From NCBI GenBank assembly GCA_965227445.1, contig OZ245751.1, positions 3,782,001-3,846,000 of the forward strand: a stretch of DNA of 64,000 bases, written 5' to 3'. The notes beneath the pieces are model-generated. The model was not told where the DNA came from. It did not search any database and saw only the letters and a list, made by a program, of their open reading frames with translations. The position numbers were made by a program, and so were the translations under genes. Position 1 is the first letter of the stretch, and every line of letters starts with the position of its first letter. This stretch comes from DT-110 sp030148525 (GTDB lineage Bacteria > Bacteroidota > Bacteroidia > Chitinophagales > Saprospiraceae). This document shows, piece by piece, positions 17,196-26,076 of the stretch.

Positions 17196-17933
17196 ATGAC
17201 CAACCGAATGTTCCAACTGCTCAGTCTATTTGCTCTGGTACCAACCCTGATCTGGGGTCAGGGAGCCCAGGAAGATCCCCGTTTCGCTAACACCCCCGAC
17301 CTCGACATCACCAACGCCAGCGTCGTCTACGACGACCGCCTCGATCAACTCGTGTTCACCATCGAAGTGGCCGGTGCGGCCGGACAAACCATTCCCGCAG
17401 CCCACGGACAGCTCGACGGAGCACCGGTGCTGGGTTATGTGTTCCCGACCTCCCTTTCCCCCACCGATGTGGGATTCGGCGATACCGAAGGCATCGTGGC
17501 CCTGGCCCTGACCTCACATCCCGATTTCGACGATACACCCCTCTGGGATGAGGATAACGACCGCAATTACGCCAATGACGGTGTCATCTGGCACCCGCAC
17601 TGGGTCGTCCTGAATGGCGACGAACGGGTCGAAGGCGGCTTGTCGGTCAAGCAATTCGATCCGGAGACCGACGCGGTCCAGCTACCACCCACCAACCCCG
17701 GCATGCCCATGTACATGGATTCCCCCGGCTACCCGGTGATCACCCGCGGACAGACCATCCGCGTGGTGGTCCCCGCTTACCGCATTAATAATCAGCGATC
17801 GTTCCAATTCGATGCCGTAACGGCCTACATGCAGGTGAACACCTCGCGCAAAGACCTGCCCATGCTGGGCGTATACAGCGTCTACGACGTGCAGTCGGGC
17901 GACTTATCCCTGCCCTATCAGGTTCATCAATAA
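17196..17933 (+). CDS. Secreted protein of unknown function under a probable MarR operator
   Basis: A 245-residue protein with a clear signal peptide (LLSLFALVPTLIWGQG) and a beta-rich, acidic mature part. I do not recognise a domain. Notable stretches are DLDITNASVVYDDRLDQLVF near the N-terminus, a WHPHWVVLNGDERV segment and a Met/Pro-rich GMPMYMDSPGYP segment. The His and Met positions could bind metal, but nothing proves this. Two palindromic operators lie directly before the start, and a Cys-rich MarR-type gene follows, so the two probably form one regulated unit. Confidence 0.65.
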   Translation: MTNRMFQLLSLFALVPTLIWGQGAQEDPRFANTPDLDITNASVVYDDRLDQLVFTIEVAGAAGQTIPAAHGQLDGAPVLGYVFPTSLSPTDVGFGDTEGIVALALTSHPDFDDTPLWDEDNDRNYANDGVIWHPHWVVLNGDERVEGGLSVKQFDPETDAVQLPPTNPGMPMYMDSPGYPVITRGQTIRVVVPAYRINNQRSFQFDAVTAYMQVNTSRKDLPMLGVYSVYDVQSGDLSLPYQVHQ

Positions 17934-17995
17934 ATTATTGTGCGGTTGGGCGTTGAGTATGTTGTAGAGTGACCATTTTCAACGCCCAACCTCAC

Positions 17996-18082
17996 AATAC
18001 AGAGTCATTGGTATGGGGTATAAGGATTTAAGCAAGTCTTACTACCTTGTACCCTATACCTAATACCCTATACCTAATACCT
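17996..18082. repeat. TACCCTATACCTAATACC-type hairpin repeat
   Basis: The stretch tggtatggggtataagg ... ccttgtaccctataccta is an inverted repeat followed by further direct copies of accctatacctaat. It is related to 1535-1615 and 3677-3753. It ends about 30 bases upstream of the MarR-type start. Confidence 0.55.
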
Positions 18083-18114
18083 AACTCTAACGCTTCCGCA
18101 AAAAACCTGACCAT

Positions 18115-18681
18115 TTGCCCACCAATAAAAACATACTGAATGGGTTAGAGCGCCTGTCCGAAGTCCTCAAGGCCCAACTTTGGGATCAGGGGAAAGTCCA
18201 CGGCCTCAGCCCCATCCAGATCCAGATCCTGCTGTTCGTGGCCGACCACCCGACGGAGTTGTGCAACGTCAGTCAGCTCGCCCGGGAGTTCCAGGTCACT
18301 AAGCCCACAATCAGCGATGCGGTGCGCGTCCTTCTGAAAAAGGAGCTGCTGCTCAAAGACCACGGCCCGGCGGATGCCCGGCGCTACAACCTCCGGCTCA
18401 CCACCTCAGGCAATAAGCTGGCCGGGGAACTGCGGCAATACGCCGATCCCCTCCTCGATGCCCTCGATCACCTCACCGGGGAAGAGCGCACCAACCTCTA
18501 CGCGACCCTGACCAAGCTCATCTTTCAACTACTCCGCAAAGAGGCCATCCAGGTCCAACGCACCTGCTTTGCCTGCCGTTTCTACCGCGGCAACCGGCAG
18601 GACGAACACTACTGCCAATTCCTCGAAACAACCCTCTCGAAAGATACCCTCCGCCTGGATTGTCCGGAGTTTGAGGCATAA
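18115..18681 (+). CDS. MarR-family transcription regulator with C-terminal cysteine cluster
   Basis: A 188-residue winged-helix protein. The MarR core shows SPIQIQILLFVADHP, the recognition helix QLAREFQVTKPTISDAVRVL (about residues 60-79) and the wing DARRYNLRLTTSG. After the core comes a 40-residue extension with Cys151, Cys154, Cys167 and Cys183 in a C-x2-C-x12-C-x15-C pattern, suited to a zinc ion or iron-sulfur cluster. The start is TTG 18115, with the leader cgcttccgcaaaaaacctga before it. The likely operator is the paired palindrome at 17092-17184. Confidence 0.85.
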   Translation: MPTNKNILNGLERLSEVLKAQLWDQGKVHGLSPIQIQILLFVADHPTELCNVSQLAREFQVTKPTISDAVRVLLKKELLLKDHGPADARRYNLRLTTSGNKLAGELRQYADPLLDALDHLTGEERTNLYATLTKLIFQLLRKEAIQVQRTCFACRFYRGNRQDEHYCQFLETTLSKDTLRLDCPEFEA

Positions 18682-18689
18682 GGTGCCGC

Positions 18690-19112
18690 AAATTGGAGGC
18701 TGATCCTCTGGATCGGCCTTTACCCGAAGCAGTCACGCTGAATGCAAAACTACCGGTCATTCTTGTTTGCACAGATGACCTTCTGAATTGGTATCTCTGT
18801 CCGCGCAAACAAGAATGACCGGCGGGGATGAACGCCGAAGTCCTAGCTGACTACGTTTGACGTTGTGGACGTAAGCGGCAGGATCGGCCTTTACCTAAAG
18901 CAGTAACGCTTCATGCTACCGCCCAACATGCTGGTGATCTATACCTTTTCTGGGACCTTGGGGGTGTTACAGTTAGCGAAACATTAGTTAAGGCATGATC
19001 TAAGTCGATCCAGAGGATCGACCTCCAATTGCAGCCGCTGCTTATTCCTGTTTGCAACGAATAGCATCATACCACACCCGGTCGAACAAGCAAACAGGAA
19101 TAAGCAGCAGTC
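18690..19112 (+). repeat. Family A composite element, copy 5
   Basis: Begins 10-15 bases after the MarR stop with ggctgatcctctggatcgg, then hairpin A (arms 18752-18770 and 18805-18823), the cgaaacattagttaaggcat segment, the palindrome gtcgatccagaggatcgacc at about 19003-19022, and hairpin B at about 19038-19109. The stretch from there to the tyrosinase gene end (19236) holds no gene. Confidence 0.87.
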
Positions 19113-19235
19113 CACCACATCCTTTCGAAGCACCAATCGCGCTATTGGACCAACCAACTTTCGTAATTCACGATAACGCGATCCAGCACACCTTCGCCCG
19201 CAGGGGCTTCGGCAGCCGGAGAAGGATCGCGCACC

Positions 19236-21971
19236 TTATTCCACTTTCACGAACTGCTCCGTAACCGCCATGTAGCCGTCGTGGAGCGTCAGGTAATACG
19301 TGCCGGCCGGCAGGTCACCAACCTCCAACCGCAGTTGCTGGTTGATGACGGGGCGGACCATGCTGCGTACACGCCGTCCCGAGGCATCCGCGATCGCGAT
19401 GTTCATGGAGCGTACGCGCCAGTGGAGGAATTGCACCAGCAAGACCTCCCGCGCCGGATTCGGATACAGGGAGAAGTAATTATCGTTGGCCCGGAGTACC
19501 GGCACATCGTTTACTACATCAACCGTTGCGGTACTCTGGAAGGTACAACCCTGCGCATCGGTAACGGTCACCTGGTATTCGCCTACGGCCAGATCAGCCA
19601 CACTATCGGTGCGGGCACCAGTGCTCCACTCGTATTCGTAAGGAGGGAATCCACCGGTGGGAACCACCCGGGCACTACCATCCTGAGCATTCGAACCACT
19701 CGCTCCCCGGGTGAAAATTCGTCCGCCCAGGAGCATACGCATACCAATGGAGGCACTACCGGTGCGCTGGCACCCTTCGGCATCGGTGACGGTGAGTGTA
19801 TAGGAGCCAAAGGGGAGTTCGGTGATAGACGCTTCTTTTCGCTGGTTCGACCAGGCGTAGTCGTAAGGTGGAACGCCCCCCGTCACATCGGCTTTGATGG
19901 TTCCGTTGGGTGATCCGCAGCGGGCATTCTCAGTAGTAAAGGCAATGCGCAGATCGGATTGATCCTCCAGCACGAAGGAAGCCGTATCGATGCAATTCTC
20001 GGCATCGACCACCGTTACGCCGTAGGTGCCCGGTAGCAGATCCGTATTGGCGTTGGTGGCATTGCCGTTGCTCCAGTAGTAGGTGAAGGGAGGCGTGCCC
20101 CGCAGCTCCAGTTCGATGCTGCCGGAACGGTCGTTTTCACAGGCCGGTCTTTTGATGGCGGCATCCACGATCAGGGGATCGCAGCGCGTTTCTGCATTCT
20201 GTCCGATCCGCATTTCGTAGGCCACGGCCCCGATAAATTCATTGCCAAATGCGCCCTGTCGGAATTGACGTACATCGTAGCGATTTACGTCCCCGAAATT
20301 AGCGCAGGGAAAGCCTCCTTCCTTGGAGCAGGTAAGGCTGAACCGAATCTGCAGCGGCAGTCGTTCGCCCTCCGCCAACTGAATACCTTCGATCACGGCA
20401 CTGTCGCCGAACAACTGAAAGCCCAGTTGACCCGTCACGGGATCCTCTACCCGCTCAATGGCCGTCGTTTGGGTCTGAGCCAGAAACTTATCAAAGATTT
20501 CCGGCTCGGCCGTGACGAAGACCTCGTCCATCTGAAAATCACCTACCCGGACAAAGTCCAGTCGGATGGGTTCCACGATATCCGTCGCCTGGATCACCTC
20601 AAAGGTGAACAACTCGGCGGCAAATCCGGCGATCATAAAGGGATTAATATTGACCACAGTCACGTTCTTCCAGGCAATGTTGTTGTTATTGCGCGTATTG
20701 GCATGAACCGAATTCGTTTCAACGAAAGCCATGGGATCCACGGCCGATTCCAGTCGGGCCAGCAGACAGAAATGGGAAGTGGTTTCCCCAAAATCGGCCG
20801 GATCGGGCGGGAACCACTCCAGTTCGGCTACGTACTCTTCGCCGGGATCAAGGGCCGGAACGGATACCGGGGAAGTGGGTATCTCGTCTCCGTAGGTGGT
20901 CGGGCCGATCATATAATTCACCCAGTTGACGGGCCAGTTCAGACCGGTGGAGGCCTTACTGAAATACAAGCGCAGATCGACATCAGAGGCCGTGGTAGCT
21001 TCACAGCCGATGTTGCGGATACGTACGTAGACGTAATTGGCCTGACCCGCTTCGGGGTTCTGGTGGCGGTTGGGGTTATCGGCCTGGGTGTAGCGACCGT
21101 CCCCTCCGATCACATCCTGGGTATTGCGCACCCAGATATCCGGACTCAGGTAAAAGGTGGTCGATTCGGTATTGGGTTCGTTACCAATATCCATATTGTC
21201 GTCGGCGATATACAAGTCTTTGGCAGTATCGCCCTGGCATTCGCATTGGTACAAGCGATAGATATCGTCAACGTAGCCATGCCACAACCAGAAGATGGCC
21301 GCAGCGGGCGAGGTACCCGTAGCCATGGTACCTCCGATGGACACGTGGGGGGAATTATGCTCCGTCTGCAGGTCCAGCGCAAAGTTGTCGATGGCCGAGC
21401 CCAGGCGGGCCCCCTTTCCGAATTGAGGCACCGTCTCGGTGCCACTCGTGTAGCTACAGAGGGTGAGCGGATCCAGGAAACGGCTGAAATCATAGCCAAA
21501 GGGATTCTGGTTCGATAGGTTGGCAAAGCCCGTCGCAATGGCACTGCCCGGACAAGTACCGCAGGAACTGTTGAAGAACTCACACGGGATAGCACTGGCG
21601 GGATCCCATTCGGGAAGAGGAACGTATTTGGCGCCACCATTTTGCGTAAGCAGCCATTCCTCCATCCCCCGAATGTATTCCCGGTGCCAGGATAAAAAGA
21701 ATTCGTTATAGCAGTGAATATCGGGAAAGGTCAGGGGCCCCGGCGGGTTTTGGTGGTCAAAAGCGATGGTGCCACCGCCGATATTCAGGTAGGTCACCAT
21801 CAGGTCGCGCAGTTCACAGCGCTCAGCGGCCGTGAAGGAATAAATATCGGGGCGGGAGTGCACTTGTGCCCACGTGTTTTGTAGCGGTAATAGCAGGCAA
21901 AGGCAGGAAAATAAAAGCAGAAACGTCCGTCGCGGATAAACAGGTGGTAAGAACGTGTGGATGTTTTTCAT
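19236..21971 (-). CDS. Secreted tyrosinase-like copper oxidase with T9SS sorting domain
   Basis: This 911-residue protein opens with a signal peptide. The tyrosinase common central domain follows: IHCYNEFFLSWHREYIRGME carries copper-A histidines, and EHNSPHVSIGG with FWLWHGYVDDIYRLYQ carries copper-B histidines (about residues 85-245). A CARDB-like adhesion stretch, then three SprB-type Ig-like repeats (each with a Y-x-W-S-N/T-G core and ...L-x-x-G-x-Y-x-V-T-V-x-D end) lead to the T9SS domain (YPNPAREVLLVQF ... LPAGTYYLTLHDG). It would oxidise phenols at the cell surface or outside. Flanked by Family A elements. Confidence 0.87.
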   Translation of the reverse strand: MKNIHTFLPPVYPRRTFLLLFSCLCLLLPLQNTWAQVHSRPDIYSFTAAERCELRDLMVTYLNIGGGTIAFDHQNPPGPLTFPDIHCYNEFFLSWHREYIRGMEEWLLTQNGGAKYVPLPEWDPASAIPCEFFNSSCGTCPGSAIATGFANLSNQNPFGYDFSRFLDPLTLCSYTSGTETVPQFGKGARLGSAIDNFALDLQTEHNSPHVSIGGTMATGTSPAAAIFWLWHGYVDDIYRLYQCECQGDTAKDLYIADDNMDIGNEPNTESTTFYLSPDIWVRNTQDVIGGDGRYTQADNPNRHQNPEAGQANYVYVRIRNIGCEATTASDVDLRLYFSKASTGLNWPVNWVNYMIGPTTYGDEIPTSPVSVPALDPGEEYVAELEWFPPDPADFGETTSHFCLLARLESAVDPMAFVETNSVHANTRNNNNIAWKNVTVVNINPFMIAGFAAELFTFEVIQATDIVEPIRLDFVRVGDFQMDEVFVTAEPEIFDKFLAQTQTTAIERVEDPVTGQLGFQLFGDSAVIEGIQLAEGERLPLQIRFSLTCSKEGGFPCANFGDVNRYDVRQFRQGAFGNEFIGAVAYEMRIGQNAETRCDPLIVDAAIKRPACENDRSGSIELELRGTPPFTYYWSNGNATNANTDLLPGTYGVTVVDAENCIDTASFVLEDQSDLRIAFTTENARCGSPNGTIKADVTGGVPPYDYAWSNQRKEASITELPFGSYTLTVTDAEGCQRTGSASIGMRMLLGGRIFTRGASGSNAQDGSARVVPTGGFPPYEYEWSTGARTDSVADLAVGEYQVTVTDAQGCTFQSTATVDVVNDVPVLRANDNYFSLYPNPAREVLLVQFLHWRVRSMNIAIADASGRRVRSMVRPVINQQLRLEVGDLPAGTYYLTLHDGYMAVTEQFVKVE

Positions 21972-22261
21972 ACGAATTGGTTTTTAGGTATGGAATGAAT
22001 TAAGGGCATACAGGTGCAGGGCTGATCCAATGCTCCCGGATGGGCACAGCACGGTCAGGCAACCCTTTCGGAAAAGGGCACGTCAGATGTTATTATTTGT
22101 CTGGTGTAAGTAGGAAATGTGTGGCTTGCCCCGTGAAATCTTACGGAGTAAGGGCTAAAGCCATTTTACAGGGCAAGGGGTAGGGTTACGAAATACCAAG
22201 GGGGTTCATGCAGGTCGCCGCAATCAATAACAACATACAATATACTATTTTTCAAGACCTT
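21972..22261. other. Leader region of the tyrosinase gene and repeat debris
   Basis: No gene is visible. Bases about 22119-22182 (cttgccccgtgaaatcttac ...) are an inverted relative of the 220-bp stretch in Family A copies 1 and 2 (cagctttagcccttactccgtaagatttcac). The minus-strand promoter of the tyrosinase gene must lie here, but I cannot point to a convincing -33/-7 pair. Confidence 0.4.
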
Positions 22262-22850
22262 TTGCAACGGTGCTCGATCCTCCGGATCGACCTTTACCCG
22301 ATGCAGTCATGCTGAATGCAAACGGCCGGTCATTCTTGTTTAAAACCCATCCCCCCGGCCCCCTTCCCTTTAAGGAAGAGAAGGGGGAGTTCTTTCAAAG
22401 ACCGAAATGCATTACAGGACCAACCAACTTCCGTAAAGCACGTCCTTTTACGATCGGTTGTAAAGAGGCCATAGCGGGCAGCCGCTGCTTAATCCTGTTT
22501 AAAACCCATCCCTCTACGGCCGACGAAGCCCTTTGGTGGTCGATCCTCTGGATCGAGCAGTCACGCTGCGTAAAAGGTGGCTGATCCATCCCCGGCCGCA
22601 GGAACAAAGTGTAGGACACCGGATCGCCCCTTATACGAAGTCCTCACGCTGAGTACTATAAGTCAATTTTTTTAACTCCATACATGTTCTCAGACCTCGC
22701 TGGTATTACAGATTACGAAACGTTAGTTAAGGCATGATCTAGGTCGATCCAGAGGATCGACCACCAATGCCCGCTGCTTATTCCTGTTTGAAACGAACCA
22801 CGTCATACCAATCCAATAGACCTTATAAACAGGAATAAGCAGCAGTCCCC
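22262..22850 (+). repeat. Family A composite element, copy 6
   Basis: Contains the opening palindrome (gctcgatcctccggatcgacc), only the left arm of hairpin A (about 22325-22341), a C-rich hairpin as in copy 4, and half of hairpin B (about 22488-22500). One complete 204-bp unit (22539-22742) follows; this unit is tandemly triplicated in copy 8. It ends with intact hairpin B at about 22771-22844. Confidence 0.85.
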
Positions 22851-22937
22851 CAACGCCCTTTCGAAGCACCAAACGGCCCACCATTCCCAAATTAGCGACC
22901 GTCTTTCGTACCTTACTACCAACCTAAGGTACCTGTC

Positions 22938-23837
22938 ATGACTAATCGCTTTTTCTGTTTGTTGTGTTGTTTGCTTCCGATAGCCCTGTCCAGCCAGACG
23001 GGACGTACGGATACCATCCCATTTACCCTGACCGAACAGGACAATCTGGCCATATCCGTTCGGTTAAACAGCACTGATTCGCTGGTGCTCATGTTTCACA
23101 CAGCGGCCAACTCGGTCACCCTGATCCGGGAGGCTACGCAGCGTTTGCCGGACATGCAATGGACCGACGGCGGTGATGTGGAAAGCTGGGGTGGATCCCA
23201 GGAATCCCGCTACAGTCCGGTGAATACCCTGGAGATTGGTAGCATGCGTTGGGATAGTATTTCGATCTGGGAGAACCAGCATTCGGGCCCCGGCACCGAC
23301 GGCAAGTTTGGTCCCGACCTCTTTGCCGGCCGGGTCATCCAGCTGGATTACAACGCGGGACAATTGATCTTGAGCGACGAGCTCCCGGCCGACTTATCGG
23401 ACTACCAGACCGTTCCCTTGCAAAACGACCGCGGCCTGTGGTTCCTGCCCGGGACCAGCCTTTTAGGCAATAGCCTGATCGAGCACCACTTCCTGATCCA
23501 TACCGGATACGGCGGCACCTTGCTGTTCGACGATGCCTTCGTCGCTGCCCACCAACTGGGACAATACGTGACCATCACCGACGAGCAAACCCTCAGGGAT
23601 GCCTACGGCAATGCGGTGGTCACCAAAAAGGGCCTCTTATCTACCTTCCGGATCGGAACACATCCCCTGACGGACCTGCCCGTGGGCTTTTTCGAAGGTG
23701 CCATCGGTCGCCAGCAATGGAGTGTCCTGGGCGCTGCTTTGCTGAAGCGTTTTCAGGTAATCCTTCCGGCCGATCGCTCGGTAATTTACTTCCGTCCCAG
23801 CCGCTACGCCGACCAGCCTTTCGCTGCCGGGAAGTAG
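22938..23837 (+). CDS. Secreted retropepsin-like (aspartyl protease fold) protein, catalytic Asp replaced
   Basis: A 299-residue protein with a signal peptide (LLCCLLPIALSSQ) and two lobes of an aspartyl-protease-like fold: SLVLMFHTAANSVTLIRE in the first and HFLIHTGYGGTLLFDDAF in the second. In active members these positions read D-T-G/A; here both aspartates are His. DLFAGRVIQLDYNAGQLIL and VLGAALLKRFQVILPADRSVIYF are the matching 'G..fL..f.v..d....i.l' segments. It is therefore probably a binding protein, or an enzyme with altered chemistry, in the periplasm. Confidence 0.72.
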   Translation: MTNRFFCLLCCLLPIALSSQTGRTDTIPFTLTEQDNLAISVRLNSTDSLVLMFHTAANSVTLIREATQRLPDMQWTDGGDVESWGGSQESRYSPVNTLEIGSMRWDSISIWENQHSGPGTDGKFGPDLFAGRVIQLDYNAGQLILSDELPADLSDYQTVPLQNDRGLWFLPGTSLLGNSLIEHHFLIHTGYGGTLLFDDAFVAAHQLGQYVTITDEQTLRDAYGNAVVTKKGLLSTFRIGTHPLTDLPVGFFEGAIGRQQWSVLGAALLKRFQVILPADRSVIYFRPSRYADQPFAAGK

Positions 23838-23912
23838 CGACCGGTAGTGCCCCGCCGAGGTCCTTACGGCCTTCATCCTAATGGGCTACTGCGGACAGTG
23901 GGGATGTAGGAA

Positions 23913-24248
23913 GTCGGATCGGCCTTTATTCGAAGCAGTCACCCTCCGTTTGACGGCCGATCATTCTTGTTTGCACAGATGATCTTCTGACCAGCAACTC
24001 TGTCCTGGCAAACAAGAATGACCGGCAGGGTCGTCCCTTCGCACACCCAAACGAGCTATTGGACCAACCAACCTCCGTAGGGCACGTCTTTTTACAACGG
24101 CTCGTTAAAAGACGTCTCCTCCAAAAGGCGAACGGGAGTATTACCACGATCCGCCCCGGGGAAGACGATTCAGCTGCTTATTCCTGTTTGCAACGAACCA
24201 CGTCATCCCACTCCACAAAGACCAAGCAAACAGGAATAAGCAGCAGTC
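23913..24248 (+). repeat. Family A composite element, copy 7
   Basis: A shorter copy: the opening part (ggatcggcctttattcgaagcagtcac), hairpin A (arms about 23955-23975 and 24008-24028), a segment with ggaccaaccaacctccgtag, then hairpin B at about 24175-24245. It starts about 75 bases after the stop of the plus-strand gene; the intervening bases form a diverged CCCGCC-type hairpin. Confidence 0.85.
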
Positions 24249-24257
24249 CCCCCACCC

Positions 24258-24887
24258 TTACGCCACCTCGAATAATTCGCTCTGCGACTTGCGGATCTTC
24301 TTCCAGTGCTGAGCCTGATCCGTAACGGAACGGTACCCGACGGGAGCGATCACCGATGCGTGTAATCCCACTTCGCGCAGCCCGAGGATCTGATCGTAAG
24401 CGTCCTGGTCGAATCCTTCCATCGGACAGGCGTCGATGTGCCGGTCGGCACAGGCTAATAAGAGGTTATTGAGGGCCAGATACGTTTGTTTTTCGGCCCA
24501 GCTTTGTCGCTCTGCCTCCGATTTTCCGTGGATACTGGCCTTGATGGATTGGCGGTAGTTTTCCAGGCCCGGGTTCATTCCTCCCTGGTTTTGGGCGATC
24601 CGCTCGATGTAAGCATCCACTTGCTGATCGTAGCCTCTGGTGAAGTTACAGAATACGAACAGCAGAGAGGCATCGGTAATCTGCGCCTGATCGTAGGAGG
24701 CCCGCCTCAGTGCCTCGCGAATGGTCGGATTGGCAATGATTAATACCTTATACAATTGGAGTCCGTAGGACGATACCGACAGGCGAATAGCTTCCCGCAG
24801 AAACGCTATGTTTTCGGCCGATACTTTGCGGTTGGGATCAAATTGTTTGGTGGCGTAGCGCCAGCGAAGTTTATCCAGTAAAGTCAT
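24258..24887 (-). CDS. Nitroreductase-family NAD(P)H-dependent oxidoreductase
   Basis: A 209-residue FMN-dependent reductase of the NfsB/DrgA kind. The N-terminal KLRWRYATKQFDPNRKVS carries the FMN-binding R-x-(S/A)-x-x-x-F-D region; RLSVSSYGLQLYKVLII and the C-terminal GLHASVIAPVGYRS complete the pattern. Substrates are quinones or nitro compounds and the enzyme is cytoplasmic. It is the last gene of a five-gene minus-strand run (27700 to 24258) and its start overlaps the preceding stop by 4 bp. Confidence 0.87.
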   Translation of the reverse strand: MTLLDKLRWRYATKQFDPNRKVSAENIAFLREAIRLSVSSYGLQLYKVLIIANPTIREALRRASYDQAQITDASLLFVFCNFTRGYDQQVDAYIERIAQNQGGMNPGLENYRQSIKASIHGKSEAERQSWAEKQTYLALNNLLLACADRHIDACPMEGFDQDAYDQILGLREVGLHASVIAPVGYRSVTDQAQHWKKIRKSQSELFEVA

Positions 24888-25621
24888 GATCTTGGTATTG
24901 GGTAATAAAATTGATGCATTAAAAAATCCTCGGTAAATCCGAGTTGGCGGTACAAGTCCCGGCCCATAGGCGATGCCTGGAGCGTTGCGTAATCCGCCTG
25001 CCGCTGCCGGGCCCCGGCAAGCAGCAGTTGCAGAAAGTCTCGTGCATACCCCCTTCGACGCTGGTGGGGGATAATGCCCATCGAGTGTATGCCCACCACC
25101 GGCGTTTCCTGCTGGTACAGCACGGCCGTACCCACCGGTTGGTTGCCGGCATAGCCAAGGTAGTATTCGATGATATCCTGGGTAAACAGAATGGTCGGAA
25201 TCCCGATCCGGTACCCAAAGGCTTCGGCAAACAGGCTAGCCCACTGCTCCGCCTGACGTGTGGTTCGCACGCGTTCCAGACGCAACCGGGTATCTGTCGA
25301 AGCGGAAAATAACCTCAGATCGAGAGACATGCCGGTCAGAGGTGTCTTCTCCACTAACCCCGAGCGTTTCAGCATGCCTGCATTATGCGCCGCATCCGGT
25401 CCCCAAACAGGAATAGTAAGCTGATAGGTACCGACTTGATCCAGGGCCCCCGACAGTGCCCGCTCATCGATGGATCCGTGAAACCAAAGCTTGTTGGGCC
25501 ACTGGGATCCGGCGACCACACTCATGGTATACGAGTCCTCCTGGCGGACCAGGCCCGCCCGATGACCTCCCATCTGCCACAAACTGGTCAGATTGGCCAT
25601 ATTGGTGCTGATTAGTGACAT
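24884..25621 (-). CDS. GNAT-family N-acetyltransferase
   Basis: A 245-residue protein. The acetyl-CoA-binding core is in the C-terminal half: GTAVLYQQETPVVGIHSMGIIPHQRRRGYARDFLQLLL, where Q-R-R-R-G-Y-A is the pyrophosphate-binding loop (motif A), and a tail of the 'LYRQLGFTEDF' type. The N-terminal half (about 120 residues) is a second, degenerate acetyltransferase-like domain or a family-specific extension. The acceptor is unknown. It is coupled to the nitroreductase gene by a 4-bp overlap. Confidence 0.82.
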   Translation of the reverse strand: MSLISTNMANLTSLWQMGGHRAGLVRQEDSYTMSVVAGSQWPNKLWFHGSIDERALSGALDQVGTYQLTIPVWGPDAAHNAGMLKRSGLVEKTPLTGMSLDLRLFSASTDTRLRLERVRTTRQAEQWASLFAEAFGYRIGIPTILFTQDIIEYYLGYAGNQPVGTAVLYQQETPVVGIHSMGIIPHQRRRGYARDFLQLLLAGARQRQADYATLQASPMGRDLYRQLGFTEDFLMHQFYYPIPRS

Positions 25622-25625
25622 AGGA

Positions 25626-26072
25626 TCAGGATTTTATGATTACCAGTCCGCCGATCATGACCAGCAGGCCGGCGATCCGTTTTCCCGTCAGGGGTTCCAC
25701 CGGCAAATTGAACCAGCCAAAATGAGCCGCAACGGCGGCAAACAGTAGTTGACCAGTCAGTCCAAACGATACGGCCGTACCGATCCCGATGCGGGGAATG
25801 AGGTAGTAAAAGAGGGAGACAGCCAGGAAGCTCAGCAAGCCACCGGTGAACCACATGTAGGCCGGAATCACCCGGAGTTGCTGCATGTTCGGAAACTGCC
25901 GCACGGTGAAGGCGACGGCCAGCAGGGTCAGCATCGCCCCCATACTGAGTGCGATGGTGGTCGCCAGCAGGGAATTGTGTAATAAGACGCCCAGGCGCGC
26001 ATTGATGCCACCCTGAATGACCACCATTATGCCCACGGTGACCGCCAGGGCCAAAAGGGATGAATAGTTCAT
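25626..26072 (-). CDS. DMT-superfamily small transporter (YdcZ/DUF606 type)
   Basis: The 148-residue product has five hydrophobic segments and the family's signatures: an N-terminal GGINARLG segment right after the first helix and a C-terminal PLTGKRIAGLLVMIGGLVII. Such half-size drug/metabolite transporters work as dimers in the inner membrane; their substrates are mostly unknown. The gene sits four bases from its neighbours on both sides, so it belongs to the five-gene run. Confidence 0.83.
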   Translation of the reverse strand: MNYSSLLALAVTVGIMVVIQGGINARLGVLLHNSLLATTIALSMGAMLTLLAVAFTVRQFPNMQQLRVIPAYMWFTGGLLSFLAVSLFYYLIPRIGIGTAVSFGLTGQLLFAAVAAHFGWFNLPVEPLTGKRIAGLLVMIGGLVIIKS

Positions 26073-26076
26073 AGGA

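Noticed and set aside
20265..21518. 417-codon open frame opposite the tyrosinase-like gene
   Set aside because: It is antisense to a well-supported gene with copper-site motifs and a T9SS tail; long antisense frames arise from codon bias in GC-rich DNA.
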